Source: a virus. Taken from it: a stretch of DNA of 31,132 nt. This document shows, one piece after another, positions 8,816-16,211 of the stretch. Location: positions 1-31,132 of the IMG/VR virus record IMGVR_UViG_3300024344_000077; one strand, given 5' to 3'. The notes beneath the pieces are model-generated. The model was not told the DNA's origin and did not search any database. It saw nothing but the letters and a program-made list of their open reading frames with translations. Made by a program: the position numbers and the translations under genes. How positions within the stretch are numbered: position 1 is the stretch's first letter; each line of letters begins with the position of its first letter.

Positions 8816-8819
8816 TACT

Positions 8820-10028
8820 ATGAAAACTAAAATTAATGATAAACTTAGTATTAATGTAAGTGGGCATTGTCTTATAAACGATGATATAGGAAATGTATTA
8901 TTAGATAAATGTAATGCAATCCACCCACAAAATATCGCCCGTGTTTTTGCACGTGGATTAGCTAACGAAAGCAACAATTTTATTCATAGAATAGCATACG
9001 GTAATGGTGGTACAATAGTTGATGTTGCACAACAAGTCACATTTAATCCACCAAACGATGGGCAACCACCTGATTTACAAGAATGGCGATCACGTCTTTA
9101 TAATGAAACATATTCTGAAATAATAGATGATAGCAATATTAATATTGGCGTTGATCCTGGTTCTTCTGGACCTGCCGCAGGTACAAGACCTGGTGGTGGT
9201 TCAGTTCCAACAAGTGATCCGGCTACAGTAGAACATGTTTCTGGACCTGGTGTGCGAAGCAGGGAGCTTGGTATCGTGTCTGAGGTCGTGATTACATCGA
9301 CTTTGAATCCTGATGAACCCATATCACAGATTCCGTCAGATCAAGCCCCAAATCCACTGTGCGTTGGCTGTGACCCTATAACTGATACAGAAAGTGCCTT
9401 TGTATTCGACGAAATTGGATTATACACATTTGGTGCTGTTGCTTCAGATTCTTCTGGTTTCCATCAAATTAATGTTCGTGGAAAAAATTCTGAAGATAAT
9501 TCTAATTTAGCAGTTAATACACCATATACATTTTTAGTATCTGTTGATGGTGGTTCAGACCAAACAGTAGCATTTACTACACCTGCATCTGGTACTGGTA
9601 TATCCGGTGCTATAACATATGGTGATCTTTGTGAAGCAATAAACACTAATGATCCTGTATGGGGAACACCTGTATTAAATGGTGGTACTATATCAATTTC
9701 AGATAATTCTGGAAACTATCCTTCTATAGCCGGTGCAAATACTTTTGGGTTTTTATTATTTAAAAGTAATACTACAGGAACTACTTCTACTATTGAAGCA
9801 AAAAATGGTGTTCTAAATAACATGTTCATTGCATTAAACAGTGGTGACGTGGTTTTTGAAACTCCTGTTGCAGGATTAAGTGCAGGATTACAAAATGCTC
9901 CTACTAATCCTACTAATGAACGAGAACGTCTTTTGGCCCACCTAACTTTTGCACCTGTGAATAAAACTGGCAATCGGACTCTCACCATTACCTACACGCT
10001 AACAATATCAGTAGCTAGAAGCACATAA
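8820..10028 (+). CDS. Putative virion structural protein (about 402 aa)
   Basis: Two starts are possible. The ATG at 8790 would overlap the endonuclease gene by 26 bases. The ATG at 8820 (MKTKINDKLSINVSGH) gives a natural N-terminus and is preferred, though neither has a clear Shine-Dalgarno. The N-terminal 110 residues (RVFARGLANESNNFIHRIAYGNGG) resemble the start of large structural proteins of T4-like marine phages. A Gly/Pro/Ser-rich linker follows at about 112-150, then beta-rich Thr/Ser/Gly segments (LYTFGAVASD, VDGGSDQTVAF) to the end. Bases about 9230-9380 are less AT-rich than their surroundings. Position at the end of the tail region supports a virion role. No enzyme motif is seen. 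Confidence 0.6.
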   Translation: MKTKINDKLSINVSGHCLINDDIGNVLLDKCNAIHPQNIARVFARGLANESNNFIHRIAYGNGGTIVDVAQQVTFNPPNDGQPPDLQEWRSRLYNETYSEIIDDSNINIGVDPGSSGPAAGTRPGGGSVPTSDPATVEHVSGPGVRSRELGIVSEVVITSTLNPDEPISQIPSDQAPNPLCVGCDPITDTESAFVFDEIGLYTFGAVASDSSGFHQINVRGKNSEDNSNLAVNTPYTFLVSVDGGSDQTVAFTTPASGTGISGAITYGDLCEAINTNDPVWGTPVLNGGTISISDNSGNYPSIAGANTFGFLLFKSNTTGTTSTIEAKNGVLNNMFIALNSGDVVFETPVAGLSAGLQNAPTNPTNERERLLAHLTFAPVNKTGNRTLTITYTLTISVARST

Positions 10029-10291
10029 TTCATATTTGAACTAATATTCTATTTGGGTGTCATATAAAGTATACAATAAAAACCAATTAACAGATGAAAT
10101 TCTATGCATTTTTGGTCTCCTGTTACAAAATCAATAGTGATTTCATTTAAATTTAGAAATACAATAGTTTACCGACATTGTGTATTTATCAGCTCTATTT
10201 GTAGAATTTAACTTTTCCCAATATGGTGTGATATTTTATACCAACCAGTGTGTTAAGTATAACAGGTTATTTGAACTTGTCAAGAAGTATT
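10029..10291. other. Convergent gap without a recognised gene
   Basis: 263 nt between the ends of a plus-strand and a minus-strand gene. Open frames here are short, overlap the fibre gene on the other strand and have no ribosome site. A weak imperfect hairpin (AATACAAT ... ATTGTGTATT, 10158-10187) is the only structure seen; no clear terminator. Confidence 0.5.
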
Positions 10292-11326
10292 TTAAAATTC
10301 TGCATCTGCTGTCCAATGATATATATATCGGAATGCACCACCATTCAATGCACTATGAATTACTGTGCCGAAAAGTTTTGTATTTCCTTGTGTAATTCCT
10401 AATGCTGTACGATTTGAACCCCCAGAATCATTTTCTGTAACTGTATTAGGTGTATTAGGTGTTATTGTAGAATATACTGTTCGTGTGGGAAAAATACGTT
10501 TGGGTGTTGCATATACTGGTGATTGAAATTGTACAAGTGCTGTATTTGGTTGACTAGATAAATAAGGAAATCCATCTGTTACAACTGATCCAATAGCTAT
10601 ATTTTCATCATATGATTTTTCATAATATCGTTGACATAATGATAATTCTATACCAAAACTACGTAAATCAAAATCTGATGCTATCCCGCCACTTTCTATT
10701 TGAACTTGTGCAATATCAAAAATACCCGATTGTTGTCCTAATGCATTAGTTCTTGCATCATTATCAGATCCAGATTCAAACCAAAATACTAGTTGCAAAA
10801 AATTATCATTGTTAGTTCCTATCATTTTTCCTGCTATTGATGGTATATTAATAGTCGTAGTAAATTTTTGCCAATTTGTTGTCAAAGCATGTGTTGTTAC
10901 CCCAATACCTGTTACAGTAGTAGATGGTGTACCACCAGTCCCAAATTCTTGTCTTAAATCAGATGCTATGTTTTTCGGTACGTCTGCTTTGGCATAAAAT
11001 GATAAAGTAATTGTATTACCTGCATGTGTAGAAACATCTTCAATTCCAGTTAATAATGATGCATAATTCCCTGTACCTACTACAGACGTTACAACACTTC
11101 TATGAAAATATTTTGCATTTTGTATATCGCCTAATATTATAGATTCACGCGTTGGTATTATTGTTGTCCCAACACTTTCATTCCCCCATCTATCTGATAA
11201 ATATCGTGTACCAGTTCCAGCAATTAAACTAGTCCCTCTTTGCCATATATCAAAATTCCCATTAATTATAATGTTCTTAGTAGTTTGCTTATTTGCATAA
11301 TCTGAAAGTTCTCTTGATTTTGTCAT
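10292..11326 (-). CDS. Tail fibre / carbohydrate-binding-like protein, inverted paralogue
   Basis: 344 residues with AAAGGA before the ATG. Residues about 18-32 (IIINGNFDIWQRGTS) start a jelly-roll-like phage tail module that continues through RYLSDRWGNES, TLSFYAKAD, TTHALTTNWQKFT, GIFDIAQVQIESG and LCQRYYEKSYDEN to about residue 235. Related phage modules are thought to bind glycans. The last 100 residues are the variable tip, ending in HWTADAEF. It lacks the long N-terminal shaft of the 555-residue paralogue and starts like the gene at 30607 (MTKSREL versus MTKAREL). It is the only intact fibre gene on the minus strand. Directly upstream is the remnant of another copy with the same gene-end/start junction as the plus-strand cluster. 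Confidence 0.8.
   Translation of the reverse strand: MTKSRELSDYANKQTTKNIIINGNFDIWQRGTSLIAGTGTRYLSDRWGNESVGTTIIPTRESIILGDIQNAKYFHRSVVTSVVGTGNYASLLTGIEDVSTHAGNTITLSFYAKADVPKNIASDLRQEFGTGGTPSTTVTGIGVTTHALTTNWQKFTTTINIPSIAGKMIGTNNDNFLQLVFWFESGSDNDARTNALGQQSGIFDIAQVQIESGGIASDFDLRSFGIELSLCQRYYEKSYDENIAIGSVVTDGFPYLSSQPNTALVQFQSPVYATPKRIFPTRTVYSTITPNTPNTVTENDSGGSNRTALGITQGNTKLFGTVIHSALNGGAFRYIYHWTADAEF
11235..11265 (-). repeat. 31-nt inverted repeat shared with the plus-strand fibre gene at 29634
   Basis: On the minus strand this stretch, encoding the INGNFDIWQRG core, matches 29634-29664 on the plus strand at 29 of 31 bases by eye. The copies are inverted and about 18.4 kb apart, so they are a possible site for recombination between fibre genes. 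Confidence 0.75.
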
Positions 11327-11338
11327 AAATTTATTCCT

Positions 11339-11425
11339 TTATAATTCTGCGTCTACTGTCCAGTGAACTGAATTTCCACTATTTGCAACACTACCGTCAC
11401 TTCTCCATACATTATATTTATGAAA
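11339..11425 (-). pseudogene. C-terminal remnant of another tail fibre gene
   Basis: 28 codons in frame, ending in SVHWTVDAEL and a TAA stop, match the unique C-terminus of the fibre paralogues (HYTADAEL, FTADAEL, HWTADAEF). A TAA stop cuts the frame just upstream, at 11426-11428, and no fibre sequence is visible beyond it. The junction GCAGAATTATAAAGGAAT before the next ATG is the same as the one at 30586-30603 between two intact fibre genes. This is therefore the tail of a lost copy that once preceded the gene at 10292-11326. Confidence 0.8.
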
Positions 11426-11451
11426 TTATGAAATTTCTAACAAATATGACA

Positions 11452-11485
11452 ATTAAAAGCACATGACTTATCATGTGCTTTTAAT
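11452..11485. terminator. Strong bidirectional hairpin terminator
   Basis: Perfect 15-bp arms (ATTAAAAGCACATGA and its complement) with a CTTA loop, flanked by A-rich and T-rich arm ends so that either strand gives a stem followed by U residues. It lies 15 nt behind the stop of the minus-strand gene at 11500 and separates it from the fibre remnant. Confidence 0.85.
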
Positions 11486-11499
11486 CTATTTGGAATAGT

Positions 11500-12012
11500 T
11501 TACTTTTTTTTGGCGGCAACTCTTTTATGCGGCGGTATTTTACGCGGTACAGGTTTGCGTCTTGTCTTAACTACGGGTGCAGGTGTGGGTGCAGGTGCAG
11601 GAGTTCTTGTTACTTCTTCAGGTACTACTACTTCTTCAAGTACTGCTGGAACTTCTTCTTTAACAGGGAATTTACGATAATTCTCACCAACGCCACGTCT
11701 TCCTTCTGTAGGCTTAATAATCTTACCTTGTGGGGTATAACATTTAACTAATTGATGAAAATAAGATAAAGCGTTGCTACCATTTCCAATCGTACAATTA
11801 CTCATAAGATCCCAAAGCTCATATAAGTTTGCATTTCGGTTATTAATAACCTTGAAAAGTCGCTGTTTATCAATACGATCTAGTTGATCCAACCTTATAA
11901 AATACAAACCAGAATCATCATTCTTCATTACGGCAATTTCAACGGCAATTCCGTCATGTTCTAAATCAATCCATGCAATATGTGGATATTTTCCTGGTAT
12001 AACCTCTATCAT
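11500..12012 (-). CDS. Conserved phage protein with basic Pro/Ala/Lys-rich tail (170 aa)
   Basis: AGGAG eight bases before the ATG and a late octamer 27 nt upstream. Residues 1-110 look folded (HIAWIDLEHDGIAVEI, NANLYELWDLMSNCT, GSNALSYFHQLVKCYTP). Residues about 118-170 are low-complexity: an acidic Val/Glu stretch, then APAPTPAP and a very basic end (TRRKPVPRK ... RVAAKKK). A basic tail suits DNA or RNA binding, or a head-internal protein. The family pattern seems familiar from T4-like marine phages, but I cannot name it. The late promoter favours a morphogenesis or virion role. Confidence 0.6.
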   Translation of the reverse strand: MIEVIPGKYPHIAWIDLEHDGIAVEIAVMKNDDSGLYFIRLDQLDRIDKQRLFKVINNRNANLYELWDLMSNCTIGNGSNALSYFHQLVKCYTPQGKIIKPTEGRRGVGENYRKFPVKEEVPAVLEEVVVPEEVTRTPAPAPTPAPVVKTRRKPVPRKIPPHKRVAAKKK

Positions 12013-12039
12013 TTACAATCTCCTAATTATGTTTAAAAT

Positions 12040-12047
12040 TATTTATA
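12040..12047 (-). promoter_or_regulatory. T4-type late promoter TATAAATA
   Basis: Exact late octamer on the minus strand in a 113-nt gene-free gap, 27 nt before the ATG at 12012, the usual distance for the late promoters in this window. Confidence 0.6.
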
Positions 12048-12125
12048 GGTAGATTTTTTATGTGTGCCAATTAGAATAAAAAGCTATTTCCCATATACTT
12101 ATTACATTATTGGTTAATTTTTTCA

Positions 12126-12386
12126 TTATCCTGCGTTTACATCACCGGAACCTGTAGCAGTATGTCCACATGATGCATTATCTCCCTGTCTACATACAAA
12201 TTTACCGCCAGCTTTAACGGTTCCAGATGAACCTATCATTGTTGCATTAGTGTGTGGACCAGAATCATGTGATGTAACTGAATCGTTTTTGACGATAATT
12301 GATTGATTATTGACCTTAATCGTTGTTACTGTGGCGATTAAAGAACCACCGGCATTATCTATTGTGTCTCTACTTATCCCAGGCAT
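12126..12386 (-). CDS. PAAR-type spike tip protein
   Basis: 86 residues with AGGAG before the ATG. MPGISRDT, the central VNNQSIIVKNDSVTSHDSGPH strand set and the C-terminal RQGDNASCGHTATGS are the classic PAAR repeat pattern. In T4 the PAAR protein gp5.4 caps the gp5 needle; in the family a few His/Cys residues (here H40, H45, C65, C73, H75 are candidates) bind a metal ion at the tip. It would form the sharp end of the contractile tail's cell-puncturing device. A CATAAATA late-type box sits 31 nt upstream. Confidence 0.9.
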   Translation of the reverse strand: MPGISRDTIDNAGGSLIATVTTIKVNNQSIIVKNDSVTSHDSGPHTNATMIGSSGTVKAGGKFVCRQGDNASCGHTATGSGDVNAG

Positions 12387-12411
12387 TTTAAACTCCTAAT
12401 TATGTAATAAT

Positions 12412-12425
12412 AATAAATATTTATG
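12412..12425. promoter_or_regulatory. Overlapping divergent late-type boxes
   Basis: AATAAATA (plus, 12412-12419) overlaps CATAAATA (minus, 12418-12425). They point to the holin candidate (ATG 40 nt on) and to the PAAR gene (31 nt on). Both are one-base variants of the T4 late octamer, so this is moderately supported. Confidence 0.4.
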
Positions 12426-12459
12426 AAACTACAAACATATTAAATTCAAGGATGAATAA

Positions 12460-12804
12460 ATGAACTTTTATAATAATTTAAATAAATTTAGAGCATTAAT
12501 GGCGGCTTTTGCTGAAACCATTGACATTTACAGAATCGCTCCAAGACTAATAGTGGTTGGATATGGATTTTTGGTATATGATATTATAAATTGGTTTATG
12601 TCGTTGGGTATAGAAGCAACTACCCAACAAACATCATTTGTAACTGCTATTGTATCTCTAGCGGCGGCGATTTTTGCATTTTATGCTAATACAGGTATAA
12701 ATTGGAAAGATTATAATTTTAAATCTTGGGATACAGATAACAAGAATAATAATTCTGTGCCAGAGTTTTTTAGAAAAGATGACGACGACGAAAACACAGA
12801 TTAA
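12460..12804 (+). CDS. Two-helix membrane protein, holin candidate
   Basis: 114 residues, AAGGATG before the ATG. Two hydrophobic segments are visible, about 28-49 (APRLIVVGYGFLVYDIINWF) and 58-80 (TSFVTAIVSLAAAIFAFYA), joined by a short loop with TTQQ. A charged Asp/Asn-rich cytoplasmic-type tail ends in KDDDDENTD. Small proteins of this layout (R-x-x-Y-x-W, T-x-x-Q-x-x-F, Y-x-N-T-G) are often labelled holins in marine phages. It is the only plus-strand gene in a 17-kb minus-strand block and its stop overlaps that of RNase H. It may time lysis together with the transglycosylase at 18145. Confidence 0.5.
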   Translation: MNFYNNLNKFRALMAAFAETIDIYRIAPRLIVVGYGFLVYDIINWFMSLGIEATTQQTSFVTAIVSLAAAIFAFYANTGINWKDYNFKSWDTDNKNNNSVPEFFRKDDDDENTD

Positions 12805-13712
12805 GCTGACAACAATTCAACATAATCATCGACACTTTTGCTTATGCCACCTAATTTATGTTTACCTAAAAACTGTATAAAACGCACCCAATTAAATTTA
12901 CCAGGATTATCGATACTTTCTAATATTGTATTAAATATTTGTTTTCGGATTTTTGCTGGTTGTTTAGTTAAATCCATAAGAAGTTCACCTTCTTTGAATA
13001 AATCACCTACTTTCATTACTCGTTGATCTAGCGGATGTATCCATGTATCTTCCATCATATTCAACTTGAGAAAAGGTTCATTATAAATTGTCTTTAATTT
13101 CGTCATACGAATCCCAGGAAATGAAGATTGAACATTATCACCTGTATCACCTCGTATACACTTAACAAACATGAACCATTCTTTATCATTATTCCAATCT
13201 GTTTTCAATGTAACATATTTAGCACTTTGAGGATCGAATAATTTAACTATATCATTAGTTAATTGCAAGAAATCTCTGTCTCTACTAATAATAGTAATTT
13301 TATCACCTTCATACGCTTGTGTGAACCCTGCAATAAGATCATCAGCTTCTAAATTTTCATGTGATAAACATATCATTGTAGTATGTTCACGAATCATATC
13401 TTCAAATTCACGTGTATGTTCTAAAAATTCCAAATATTTTTTATATTCAGATTTTGTCATATTTTTACGACGTTGACCTTTATAAATTTTTCGTGACAAA
13501 CATTTATCAGATTTCGTGTAATCCTTTCTCCATGACGAACCTTTATCAAAGACTGCTACTACCTTATCGGGCGTAAACTTCTTGTAGAAGGAATTTAAGG
13601 TTATTATAGCCGCATTTAAAGCCAATGCACCCTTATGCTCACCTTTGATATTAGGATTGCCAAAATAATTCCTATAAAGGATATTTGACATGTCAAATAA
13701 TAAGTAATTCAT
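12801..13712 (-). CDS. rnh: RNase H / 5'-3' exonuclease of the T4 Rnh (FEN) type
   Basis: 303 residues, as long as T4 RNase H (305). FEN-family acidic motifs are present: LLFDMSN at 4-10, VVAVFDKG near 52, LEADDLIAGF near 121, ISRDRDFLQL near 142 and IRGDTGDN near 187. It removes RNA primers and some adjacent DNA during lagging-strand synthesis in T4-like phages. The ATG is 7 nt after the stop of the previous gene with no good Shine-Dalgarno, so translation may be coupled. It stands with the clamp and polymerase genes. Confidence 0.9.
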   Translation of the reverse strand: MNYLLFDMSNILYRNYFGNPNIKGEHKGALALNAAIITLNSFYKKFTPDKVVAVFDKGSSWRKDYTKSDKCLSRKIYKGQRRKNMTKSEYKKYLEFLEHTREFEDMIREHTTMICLSHENLEADDLIAGFTQAYEGDKITIISRDRDFLQLTNDIVKLFDPQSAKYVTLKTDWNNDKEWFMFVKCIRGDTGDNVQSSFPGIRMTKLKTIYNEPFLKLNMMEDTWIHPLDQRVMKVGDLFKEGELLMDLTKQPAKIRKQIFNTILESIDNPGKFNWVRFIQFLGKHKLGGISKSVDDYVELLSA

Positions 13713-13718
13713 ATTATA

Positions 13719-14144
13719 TTATTCTGTTAAAGGTTCAGGTTCAGGTTCAACATTATCATCAGACATATCAACAGCTATTTGCTGTGACATAACTGAAATA
13801 TATTGTTGAATTAATATATCGTCATTTTCACCTGCAAACCCATTTGAGCGTAAATGTTTAATAAATGCATCATTCCAATCCATTTCCATTTTAATACCAC
13901 CATTTTCGGAATCAACAACATTTTTCATTTCAACCCACGGTTCATCGGAATCATATTTGGCTCTTTTTCGTTTTTCTTCTTTTTCCTGTTTATCAACAAA
14001 TGCACTAAATTTATTTAATGTTATTTGTTGTTCATTCAGCCGCATAGTTAGTTCCTCGATATCGTTTTTTAGTGTGTCGATATCATGCATTTGTATCTTT
14101 AGATTTTCATTGTATTTTTCTAGTAAAACTTTTTTATCGAACAT
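13719..14144 (-). CDS. Coiled-coil protein between clamp and RNase H genes (141 aa)
   Basis: Starts within the clamp stop (TAATG overlap), so it is translated with it. Residues 1-60 form a long heptad-like coiled coil (LEKYNENLKIQMHDIDTLKNDI...), followed by a KEEKRKRAKYDSDEPWVEMK segment and an acidic end (DDNVEPEPEPLTE). Similar small proteins occur beside replication genes of other T4-like phages, but I do not know a function. It could be a clamp or polymerase accessory. It does not show the short hydrophobic C-terminal clamp-binding end of gp33 or gp55. Confidence 0.6.
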   Translation of the reverse strand: MFDKKVLLEKYNENLKIQMHDIDTLKNDIEELTMRLNEQQITLNKFSAFVDKQEKEEKRKRAKYDSDEPWVEMKNVVDSENGGIKMEMDWNDAFIKHLRSNGFAGENDDILIQQYISVMSQQIAVDMSDDNVEPEPEPLTE

Positions 14145-14818
14145 TAAACTGCCTTTACCATAATATAGAAGTCAAAGCCGTTGACATTTATCTTTAAAAT
14201 CCCTTTTGAACTTATAACAAATTCACCTGTAGTATTTTGTTTCAATAAGGATAAAAGTATTTTCAATGAATATTTATTAGCAAAAGTATTAGGAGTTTCA
14301 AAGAACTCATGCTTAAATACATCTTTATTAAATTCAGATAAAACAAAACTAACACTTTGTCCATCACTGTTTATAGATACTAAATCATCAGATGCAACAG
14401 ATGATGCCGCTTTAGTTAACATAACCACGTCATCTTCAGTAAATTCGATAGTATAATCAAATGAATCATTAATAGACTTAACCGCCGATATATTATTAGG
14501 ATTACCACAATTGAATTCTGTCTTAGTACGATCTTTTGATATAGTAAGATTTTCAACCCAACCAGCATCATTGAGTGACGCTGATACATTAACATTATCA
14601 GTAATATTAAGCCTAGTGTTTAAGACATCAAGTCTAGTAACTCCCATAGCATCAAATTCTAATGTTGGTATATTTTCTGTTTGTAAAATAAATGCATCTC
14701 TTGTTTCAGTAAGCCCACGTATCATATCACTTTCGATAATAATAGTTTCAAGACCAATAAGTTTTGCTGCTGATATAGTGTTTTTGATAAAATCTATTGT
14801 TGTAGTTTCTAATTTCAT
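14144..14818 (-). CDS. 45: Sliding clamp (T4 gp45-like)
   Basis: 224 residues against 228 in T4. N-terminal KLETTTIDFIKNTI helix, the domain-joining region and the C-terminal GEFVISSKGILKIN...GFDFYIMVKAV strands fit gp45, whose trimeric ring tethers the polymerase and, in T4, also activates late transcription. Sequence identity to gp45 is low, so the call rests on length, beta/alpha pattern and position directly after polymerase. AGGAT precedes the ATG. The presence of many late octamers in the window agrees with a clamp-dependent late system. Confidence 0.75.
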   Translation of the reverse strand: MKLETTTIDFIKNTISAAKLIGLETIIIESDMIRGLTETRDAFILQTENIPTLEFDAMGVTRLDVLNTRLNITDNVNVSASLNDAGWVENLTISKDRTKTEFNCGNPNNISAVKSINDSFDYTIEFTEDDVVMLTKAASSVASDDLVSINSDGQSVSFVLSEFNKDVFKHEFFETPNTFANKYSLKILLSLLKQNTTGEFVISSKGILKINVNGFDFYIMVKAV

Positions 14819-14836
14819 TATATATTATCCTATATG

Positions 14837-16024
14837 TTATATGTTAAATAAATCATTATCCAATAATTGGGGTTCTGATTTTGATTTTTTTGATTTTTTT
14901 ATGGTTTTATTTTCTATTCCATCTATACTTAATAAATCATCTTCCATTAATAATTGCTTTGAAGGTACTACTAAGTTCGCTGGATCTAATATTGATCGTA
15001 GCGGTTTATTGACTAAAACTTCTATTTGCCTATTTACATCAACTAAAGGTTTAAAATCCTGAATAAACCAATTAGGTATTTCTTCTATATCTGTAGGTAT
15101 TGCTATGCTATTAAAACGTTCAAAATTTTTGATTAAATAGAATACGCGTATTTTCATACCAGATGTTATTTTTGGACTAGCATTATCTTTATATTCTTCT
15201 CGAACTTTATTGTAAAAAATTGAAGCAGCAACATGTCCAGGTAAGTTAGTTTTATTATCCAATGCATACAATTCAGAATACATATCCATATTTTTAACAC
15301 CAATGGGTTTACCTAGCATTAAAACATTTTTTGTATCAAACTTTTTTAATTCTTCTATATATGCAACAACATCTCTCTTAGTTTCATCCCAATCTTCACC
15401 TGATAATAATTTTTTTACAAATCCTGTAAGTTTAATTGCGATTTCTTTAGGTATAGTAGTTCTTTTTAATGCAATACCCATCATCTTAAGTTTTTCACAT
15501 GCAACGCCTTCATTATTAATAATAAATCCAAGATACATTTTCTTTTTAATGTATATTGCCTTAGACGCTACAATTTCACGTGCTGCTTGGATTTTATTAT
15601 TATACCCATCTGGCAATAAAAATGTTTCACGCATAAATTCTTGAAATGTTTCATTTACTTCTTTTCCAACTGCATCAGCGATTAGAATTGCATCATTTTT
15701 ATTATCGGCATATGTTTTAAAGTATGAACTATCAGTATCACCTGCTACTAGAGCATCGCCTTTATAGTCATAAATATCATTCAATAATTTATTAACCATA
15801 GCTGATTGATGTTTAATAATAATACGTCCGGTTCCCGTTGTACTACTACCAAGTCGCATATCATAAAACTTAAAAAACGCATTTAACAAAGCACCATATA
15901 AACTATTAAGACGTATTTTGTATACATATTGAATACGATCATAATAGTTTGCTTGTTGTATTAATTCATCGTATCGTTTTGCATCTTCATCTGATATTTT
16001 AATATTATTTCTTATTTGTGTCAT
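14837..16024 (-). CDS. 43B: DNA polymerase, C-terminal part (palm/fingers/thumb)
   Basis: 395 residues. Motif B (KIRLNSLYGALLN, residues 36-48) and motif C (AGDTDSSYF, catalytic D96 and D98) are intact, as is the downstream region KLKMMGIALKR. The final LLDNDLFNI resembles the hydrophobic clamp-binding peptide at the end of T4/RB69 gp43. Motif A and the exonuclease are missing because they are on the separate gene 16212-17777. Together 521+395 residues equal a full gp43 (898 in T4), so both parts probably assemble into one enzyme. Split gp43 genes with the cut between motifs A and B are known from Aeromonas T4-like phages. The ATG overlaps the end of a small membrane-protein gene. Confidence 0.9.
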   Translation of the reverse strand: MTQIRNNIKISDEDAKRYDELIQQANYYDRIQYVYKIRLNSLYGALLNAFFKFYDMRLGSSTTGTGRIIIKHQSAMVNKLLNDIYDYKGDALVAGDTDSSYFKTYADNKNDAILIADAVGKEVNETFQEFMRETFLLPDGYNNKIQAAREIVASKAIYIKKKMYLGFIINNEGVACEKLKMMGIALKRTTIPKEIAIKLTGFVKKLLSGEDWDETKRDVVAYIEELKKFDTKNVLMLGKPIGVKNMDMYSELYALDNKTNLPGHVAASIFYNKVREEYKDNASPKITSGMKIRVFYLIKNFERFNSIAIPTDIEEIPNWFIQDFKPLVDVNRQIEVLVNKPLRSILDPANLVVPSKQLLMEDDLLSIDGIENKTIKKSKKSKSEPQLLDNDLFNI

Positions 16025-16178
16025 CTGATTTTAAATATCCTATAGCCTGACTTTTTATTAACCACCCATGATTCATAAAAAATTGACCAAAAATAAGGAT
16101 AAGAAAAAATATGCATCCACACAAACCTAGAAATATAAATGTACTACCTTCTTTAATTTTTGAAAAATATCTACCCAT
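16005..16178 (-). CDS. 57-residue single-pass membrane protein inside the split polymerase locus
   Basis: An intact frame from ATG at 16178 to TAA at 16005, overlapping the start of the polymerase C-part by 20 bases in another frame. One strong hydrophobic helix covers residues about 13-34 (TFIFLGLCGCIFFLILIFGQ), preceded by a basic MGRYFSKIK and followed by a polar tail ending in DDTNKK. A GGAG lies 13 nt upstream and an exact late octamer 34 nt upstream. The hydrophobic pattern and the promoter argue that it is a real gene and not random spacer. No homologue is recognised. It might be a lysis or superinfection factor, or simply a passenger of the event that split the polymerase. Confidence 0.6.
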   Translation of the reverse strand: MGRYFSKIKEGSTFIFLGLCGCIFFLILIFGQFFMNHGWLIKSQAIGYLKSDDTNKK

Positions 16179-16211
16179 GATAAAATAAAATCTCCATAAT
16201 AAGAACAGTAA

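Noticed and set aside
10180-10395. 71-aa plus-strand frame in the convergent gap
   Set aside because: It runs into the C-terminus of the minus-strand fibre gene, has no ribosome site and no recognisable protein pattern.
14511-15062. 183-aa open frame on the plus strand
   Set aside because: It is antisense to the clamp and polymerase genes, has no ribosome site and only reflects their codon pattern.
16025-16211. Group I intron or intein in the DNA polymerase
   Set aside because: The gap is only 187 nt, both parts have separate start and stop codons, and no intron core or intein motif is visible.
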